In this document: positions 6,313 through 10,665 of the stretch, one piece after another
Numbering within the stretch: the first letter of the stretch is position 1
Layout: every line of letters begins with the position of its first letter
Assembly: GCA_016213125.1 (NCBI GenBank)
Contig: JACRBR010000079.1
Coordinates: forward strand, 1 to 10,665
Direction of reading: 5' to 3'
Source of the DNA: Chloroflexota bacterium
Lineage (GTDB): Bacteria; Chloroflexota; Dehalococcoidia; DSTF01; JACRBR01
Length of the DNA stretch: 10,665 nt
Notes under the pieces: model-generated
Told to the model about the DNA's origin: nothing
The model's input: the letters and a program-made list of their open reading frames with translations, nothing else
Databases searched by the model: none
Position numbers and translations under genes: made by a program

Positions 6313-6852
6313 TCACCGCGTCGCGAGCAGCTTCCGCACAATCGGCGGCATCAGCGGCGCGAAGCCCGACATCGGCTCCGAGACGTCGTTCACCTCGAAC
6401 CCGCGCGGCGTCCAACGCCACGTCCGGTATCCACCAACCTTGATCTTCAACTTCTTGCAGATGCGCTTCGCCGCGACCCCATAGCCCACCGGCACATACA
6501 GATAGAACACGCTGTTCGGGATCGACGCGTAACGCGCCCACGAGCGCTTCGCTTCGCCCTCGTTCACCAGCTCCCGCGTCGCGACGGCCGCCGTCATCGT
6601 CAGGTGCGTCTCGCCTGTCTTCAACTTCTCCACCACCACGATGTCGGGCGCGATTTGCTCGTCGCCCACCTGCACCGCCATCGAGACCTCGGGCACGTTC
6701 ACGTGGGTCCGGTACGAGGGGTGGTCCACGGTCGGAAAGCCGTACCGCGTCGCCGCGACCTCCTGGATCGCCTTGATCACGCCCTCGTCCTTGGTCCGCT
6801 CGGTGCGGTCCAGCAGCGTGTCAACGTTTTCCCAGCGCGTATCCATGGTCAT
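6313..6852 (-). CDS. Uma2-like hypothetical protein (possible PD-(D/E)XK fold)
   Basis: The product is 179 residues and soluble, with no signal peptide. The central pattern, IAPDIVVVEKL (67-77), TAAVATRELVNEGEAKRSW (87-105), then YASIPNSVFYLYVPVGYG (108-125), resembles Uma2/DUF820-type nuclease-fold proteins that are abundant in Chloroflexota and Cyanobacteria. The PD motif is present. The acidic residue usually found in the following AEV-type strand appears as Ala (TAAV), so catalysis is doubtful. ATG 6852 is preferred, with CGGAGG 8 bases upstream; ATG 6846 is possible, and a longer frame to 6915 lacks a ribosome site. It follows the DNRLRE-like gene by 82 bases and is followed by a terminator. 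Family assignment is tentative. Confidence 0.6.
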   Translation of the reverse strand: MTMDTRWENVDTLLDRTERTKDEGVIKAIQEVAATRYGFPTVDHPSYRTHVNVPEVSMAVQVGDEQIAPDIVVVEKLKTGETHLTMTAAVATRELVNEGEAKRSWARYASIPNSVFYLYVPVGYGVAAKRICKKLKIKVGGYRTWRWTPRGFEVNDVSEPMSGFAPLMPPIVRKLLATR

Positions 6853-6934
6853 GGTGCAGGCCTCCGAGGTCGTGGCGTCGGTATGCAGGTTAGTGCAGGC
6901 CTTCACAAGGCTCAAGCGAACGCCGCGCCGCCGG

Positions 6935-8293
<1,359 letters not shown>

Positions 8294-8295
8294 GC

Positions 8296-10065
8296 TCAGG
8301 CCGCCTTCTGCTGCCAGCCGGGTATCCGGTATCCCTGCAGCGCCGGGTCGCTTCGCCTCCGCGCTTCCCACTTCGGAACCAGGCGCTCGAGGATCTCGAC
8401 GATGCCCTGATCGAGCTTCCCGTCCCAGACCTCCCGCTTCATGATCTCCAGCGCCTTCTTTGCCGGGAGGGCGCCGCGATATGGCCGGTCCGTCGTCAAC
8501 GCGTCATAGATGTCCGCCACCGAGGCGATGCGCGCGATAATCGAGATTTCGTCGCTGTGCGCGTGGGCCGGGTAGCCGGTGCCGTCCAGCTTCTCGTGGT
8601 GCCCCGCGACGAACTGGAGCACTTCAGCCGGCAGCTCCACCGGCGCCAGGATGTCCAGTCCGATCTTCGGGTGCATCTCGATCATGCGCCGCTCTTCGGC
8701 GCTCAGTGCAGCCGGCTTCAGCAGGACGGCGTCGCGCACACCGATCTTGCCGATGTCGTGCAGGTATCCGCCGATCTCCAGGTGCTGCAACTGATCGCTG
8801 GGAAGCCCCAGCTCCGTGCCCAGCGCCACCGCCATCTGGCCCACGCGCACGGAGTGCCCCAGCGTGTAGGGATCGCGCGCGTCGATCGCGCCCGTAAGCG
8901 CCCGCAGCGTCGCCAGATGCTGGCGCTGCAGCCGCGCGGTCATCTCGTCGAACGACTCCGCCAGCACGCCGACCTCATCTTCGGCGTGCATCCCCACCCG
9001 CGCGGACAGATCCCCCGCGCTCACAGCGCGGGCCACGGTGACCAGGCGGAACAGCGGCTTCGTCAGACTGTGCGCGATGAGCCACCCCGTCAGCAGGATC
9101 GCCAGCATCGCCACCGCGAAGAGCGTTCCCATCTGCCACCGCGTCGTCGCCCCCGCTTCCAGGAGGAACGATGTTGGCAGCGCGACCGAATACAGCCCGA
9201 CCGATTCGTCGCGGATTACCAGCTCCCCATAGAGGAGGTCGAACTCACGGCCGTACAGCTTCCTGTGCTCACGGACGACCAGTGAGCTTCCGCGGCTGCG
9301 GGTCACGTCGTCGCGCGGCGTGAGGTTCGCGTCTTCTTCGTTCTGTGTGTCCGAAAATGTGCTGCTCAGCGGCGTGCCGTCGAAGTCGTACAGCGTGATG
9401 TCCGCGAGCGCCTCGGTCTTCGCCAGTGGGAGAAACGACCTCAGCGAGCTTCCAACGAGCACGACGCCGACAAGTTCGTCGTTCTCCACGATCGGTCCGG
9501 CCGTATACAGGAAGTATCCGTCGTCCGTCTCGACGATCTGCGCGAACTTGTCGCCCAGGCTGTCCTCGCTGCCGCCCAGCACGCTCTGCACGATGCTCCA
9601 TGTCGCGCGGTCGGATGGGTCATCCTCCAGCGCGCGATACTCGAGAACGGACGCACTCTCCACCTGTGAGCCAAAGACGCGCGCGCCGCTCGTGTCCAGC
9701 ACTTCCACCCGCTCCGCGTGCGCGTTCGCCGCGATGGGGTTGATTGCGTTGGCCAGCGCCAGCTCGTTGCCCGCGCGCGCCGCGGTAGCCACCCCCTCGG
9801 TGAAGGCGACCCCGCGTACTACCTCCAAGTGCTTGCGCTCCCGCCGGACGAACGAATCGGAGGTCACCCTTGCAGCCTCGGCGAGCTGGTTGTTGAAACG
9901 CTCCTCCAGCGACCCGACGACGAGGCGCGTCACCAGGTACGTGCCGGCCACCGCCAGCAGGATCGAGAGCACCGCGTACGGCGCGATGATCTTCCAGCGG
10001 ATGTGCCTCGCGGGGTAGCGCAGGATGCCCCGCAGCGCGCGCAGTGGGCCGAATCCAGATGACAT
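8296..10065 (-). CDS. Membrane sensor with HAMP and HD-GYP domains (predicted c-di-GMP phosphodiesterase)
   Basis: This 589-residue protein is predicted to hydrolyse cyclic di-GMP. A basic N-terminus leads to membrane segment 1 (about 26-48). An external sensing region follows (about 50-308), probably of Cache type, with YFLYTAGPIV (184-193) and GVVLVGSSL (200-208). Membrane segment 2 (about 311-331), a HAMP domain (about 332-384) with SAGDLSARV, and the HD-GYP domain (about 385-570) come next. The catalytic set is complete: GHSVRV (His404), LHDIGK (His436, Asp437), MHPKIG (His465), HHEKLDGTGYP (489-499) and ADIYDALT (Asp518). ATG 10065 has no clear Shine-Dalgarno. It heads the minus-strand unit; the next gene starts 2 bases after its stop, so the two are probably translated together. 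The ligand is unknown. Confidence 0.94.
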   Translation of the reverse strand: MSSGFGPLRALRGILRYPARHIRWKIIAPYAVLSILLAVAGTYLVTRLVVGSLEERFNNQLAEAARVTSDSFVRRERKHLEVVRGVAFTEGVATAARAGNELALANAINPIAANAHAERVEVLDTSGARVFGSQVESASVLEYRALEDDPSDRATWSIVQSVLGGSEDSLGDKFAQIVETDDGYFLYTAGPIVENDELVGVVLVGSSLRSFLPLAKTEALADITLYDFDGTPLSSTFSDTQNEEDANLTPRDDVTRSRGSSLVVREHRKLYGREFDLLYGELVIRDESVGLYSVALPTSFLLEAGATTRWQMGTLFAVAMLAILLTGWLIAHSLTKPLFRLVTVARAVSAGDLSARVGMHAEDEVGVLAESFDEMTARLQRQHLATLRALTGAIDARDPYTLGHSVRVGQMAVALGTELGLPSDQLQHLEIGGYLHDIGKIGVRDAVLLKPAALSAEERRMIEMHPKIGLDILAPVELPAEVLQFVAGHHEKLDGTGYPAHAHSDEISIIARIASVADIYDALTTDRPYRGALPAKKALEIMKREVWDGKLDQGIVEILERLVPKWEARRRSDPALQGYRIPGWQQKAA

Positions 10066-10220
10066 GCGAATATGTATCGGTCTGCGCGAGGCCGGCCGTC
10101 ACAGTAACCAGACATCGTGGCTGATTGAATTGCGAACGCCGCGCCCGCTGTCCCTAAGGGAATCCACCCGACTGCCCGGGGGTTCCATCCTCGACCGCAG
10201 GTCGCCCCGGTGCCGCGCGC

Positions 10221-10226
10221 TAGAAT
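10221..10226 (+). promoter_or_regulatory. -10 element of tRNA-Ser
   Basis: TAGAAT differs from TATAAT at one position and ends 8 bases before the mature tRNA 5' end. No clear -35 hexamer lies at the usual spacing. If used, transcription would start within about 2 bases of the mature tRNA end, leaving almost no leader for RNase P to remove. Confidence 0.5.
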
Positions 10227-10234
10227 GACCCCAC

Positions 10235-10323
10235 GGAGGGGTGCCCGAGCGGTTTAAGGGAACCGTCTTGAAAACGGTCGTGGCCAAACACCACCGTGGG
10301 TTCGAATCCCACCCCCTCCGCCA
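10235..10323 (+). tRNA. tRNA-Ser(TGA)
   Basis: The acceptor GGAGGGG pairs with CCCCTCC, with discriminator G and encoded CCA (10321-10323). The anticodon stem ACCGT/ACGGT carries loop CTTGAAA with anticodon TGA, reading UCA. A long variable arm (about CGTGGCCAAACACCACCG) marks a class II tRNA, and the T-arm GGGTTCGAATCCC is canonical. It diverges from the HD-GYP gene and lies just upstream of a DUF4062 gene of different composition. Confidence 0.97.
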
Positions 10324-10335
10324 GACCCGTAGTTC

Positions 10336-10363
10336 TCAGTTGTCAGTGGTCAGTGGTCAGTCC
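10336..10363 (+). repeat. Heptamer repeat downstream of tRNA-Ser
   Basis: Four in-phase units read TCAGTTG, TCAGTGG, TCAGTGG, TCAGTCC. A further GTGGTCAGTC lies at 10402-10411. The seven-base period and the TCAGTTG unit match the minus-strand repeat at 6254-6296. Confidence 0.7.
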
Positions 10364-10434
10364 CGTATCATGGGCGGTCGCTTCTTGTTCTTCAATCAGC
10401 TGTGGTCAGTCTCCTTCCTTGGTAGGATCGCGGC

Positions 10435-10665
10435 ATGGCGGTCGTCTTCCTTTCCTCGACGTTCGTTGATTTGAGAGCCCATCGGCAAAAGGTCATCGAG
10501 GCGATCGATCGCCTTGTCCACATTGGATACGACGTTGAGTGGCGAGCAATGGAGGCGTTCCCCGCTTCGTTTCGGACGAAGAGCCTCGCGATCGCGCTTG
10601 ACATGCTCCGGGATTCAGACATCTACATTGGCGCCCTCGGTCCACGCTACGGAACCATTCCGCCA
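10435..10665 (+). CDS. DUF4062-domain protein, N-terminal part (cut by window edge)
   Basis: The first 77 codons are visible and the frame is still open at the window end. VVFLSSTFVDLRAHR (3-17) is the DUF4062 opening signature. It is followed by AIDRL, VEWRAMEAFPA (34-44) and SDIYIGALGPRYG (61-73), the second conserved block. In known proteins DUF4062 is usually an N-terminal module ahead of NACHT/STAND ATPases, TPR or WD40 repeats; its biochemical role is unsettled. ATG 10435 is preceded by TAGGAT, which can be read as a weak ribosome site (AGGA, spacing 7) or as a -10 element giving a leaderless mRNA. Codons such as TTG, AGA, CAA, GGA, CGA and TCA are more frequent than in the neighbouring genes, which hints at transfer. 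What follows the domain is unknown. Confidence 0.85.
   Translation, partial: MAVVFLSSTFVDLRAHRQKVIEAIDRLVHIGYDVEWRAMEAFPASFRTKSLAIALDMLRDSDIYIGALGPRYGTIPP

Noticed and set aside
10336..10411. CRISPR array near the tRNA-Ser
   Set aside because: The units are 7 bases and directly adjacent, with no 25-40 base repeats or spacers, and no cas gene is visible.

Overview
The window is high-GC bacterial DNA with ordinary housekeeping genes, several regulatory sites, and at its right edge the start of a gene that may belong to a defence or accessory region. The best guess at the source is a member of the Chloroflexota. This rests on the GC-rich codon use, a membrane protein with a very long Thr/Pro-repeat linker ahead of a DNRLRE-like domain, an Uma2-like hypothetical protein, and heptamer-phased intergenic repeats. 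It is an inference from general appearance, not from a marker gene comparison.

Left part (1-792, minus strand): the 5' end of tuf (EF-Tu) is preceded by two tRNA-Thr genes (GGT and TGT anticodons), both with encoded CCA. They resemble the E. coli thrU-tyrU-glyT-thrT-tufB cluster without the Tyr and Gly genes. A good sigma-70-type promoter (763-792) is followed almost at once by a terminator-like hairpin with a T-run (724-751), which suggests attenuation or a very short RNA ahead of the tRNA-tuf unit.

Middle (904-6184): a small ABM-fold monooxygenase-like gene (+) converges on a BBE-type FAD-linked oxidase (-), with a 13-bp perfect hairpin between them. The oxidase diverges from a glutamate dehydrogenase gene (+). 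A DinB-like protein (-, GTG start) and nadA (quinolinate synthase, +) diverge from a regulatory region. There, two copies of a TTAGTGTCA-type inverted repeat overlap the -35 and the start point of an apparent nadA promoter, so nadA looks repressible.

Right part (6214-10065, minus strand): an apparent three-gene transcription unit holds a membrane HD-GYP sensor (predicted c-di-GMP phosphodiesterase), a membrane-anchored Thr/Pro-rich DNRLRE-like protein starting 2 nt after it, and an Uma2-like hypothetical protein. The unit ends in a hairpin terminator shared with the convergent nadA.

Right edge (10235-10665, + strand): tRNA-Ser(TGA) is followed by heptamer repeats and then the first 77 codons of a DUF4062-domain protein with less GC-rich codon use. 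DUF4062 commonly caps STAND/NACHT or TPR/WD40 proteins, some of them in defence loci. The rest of this gene lies outside the window, so no system can be established here. No gene-free stretch exceeds 300 bases; the longest is about 280 bases, at 626-903.
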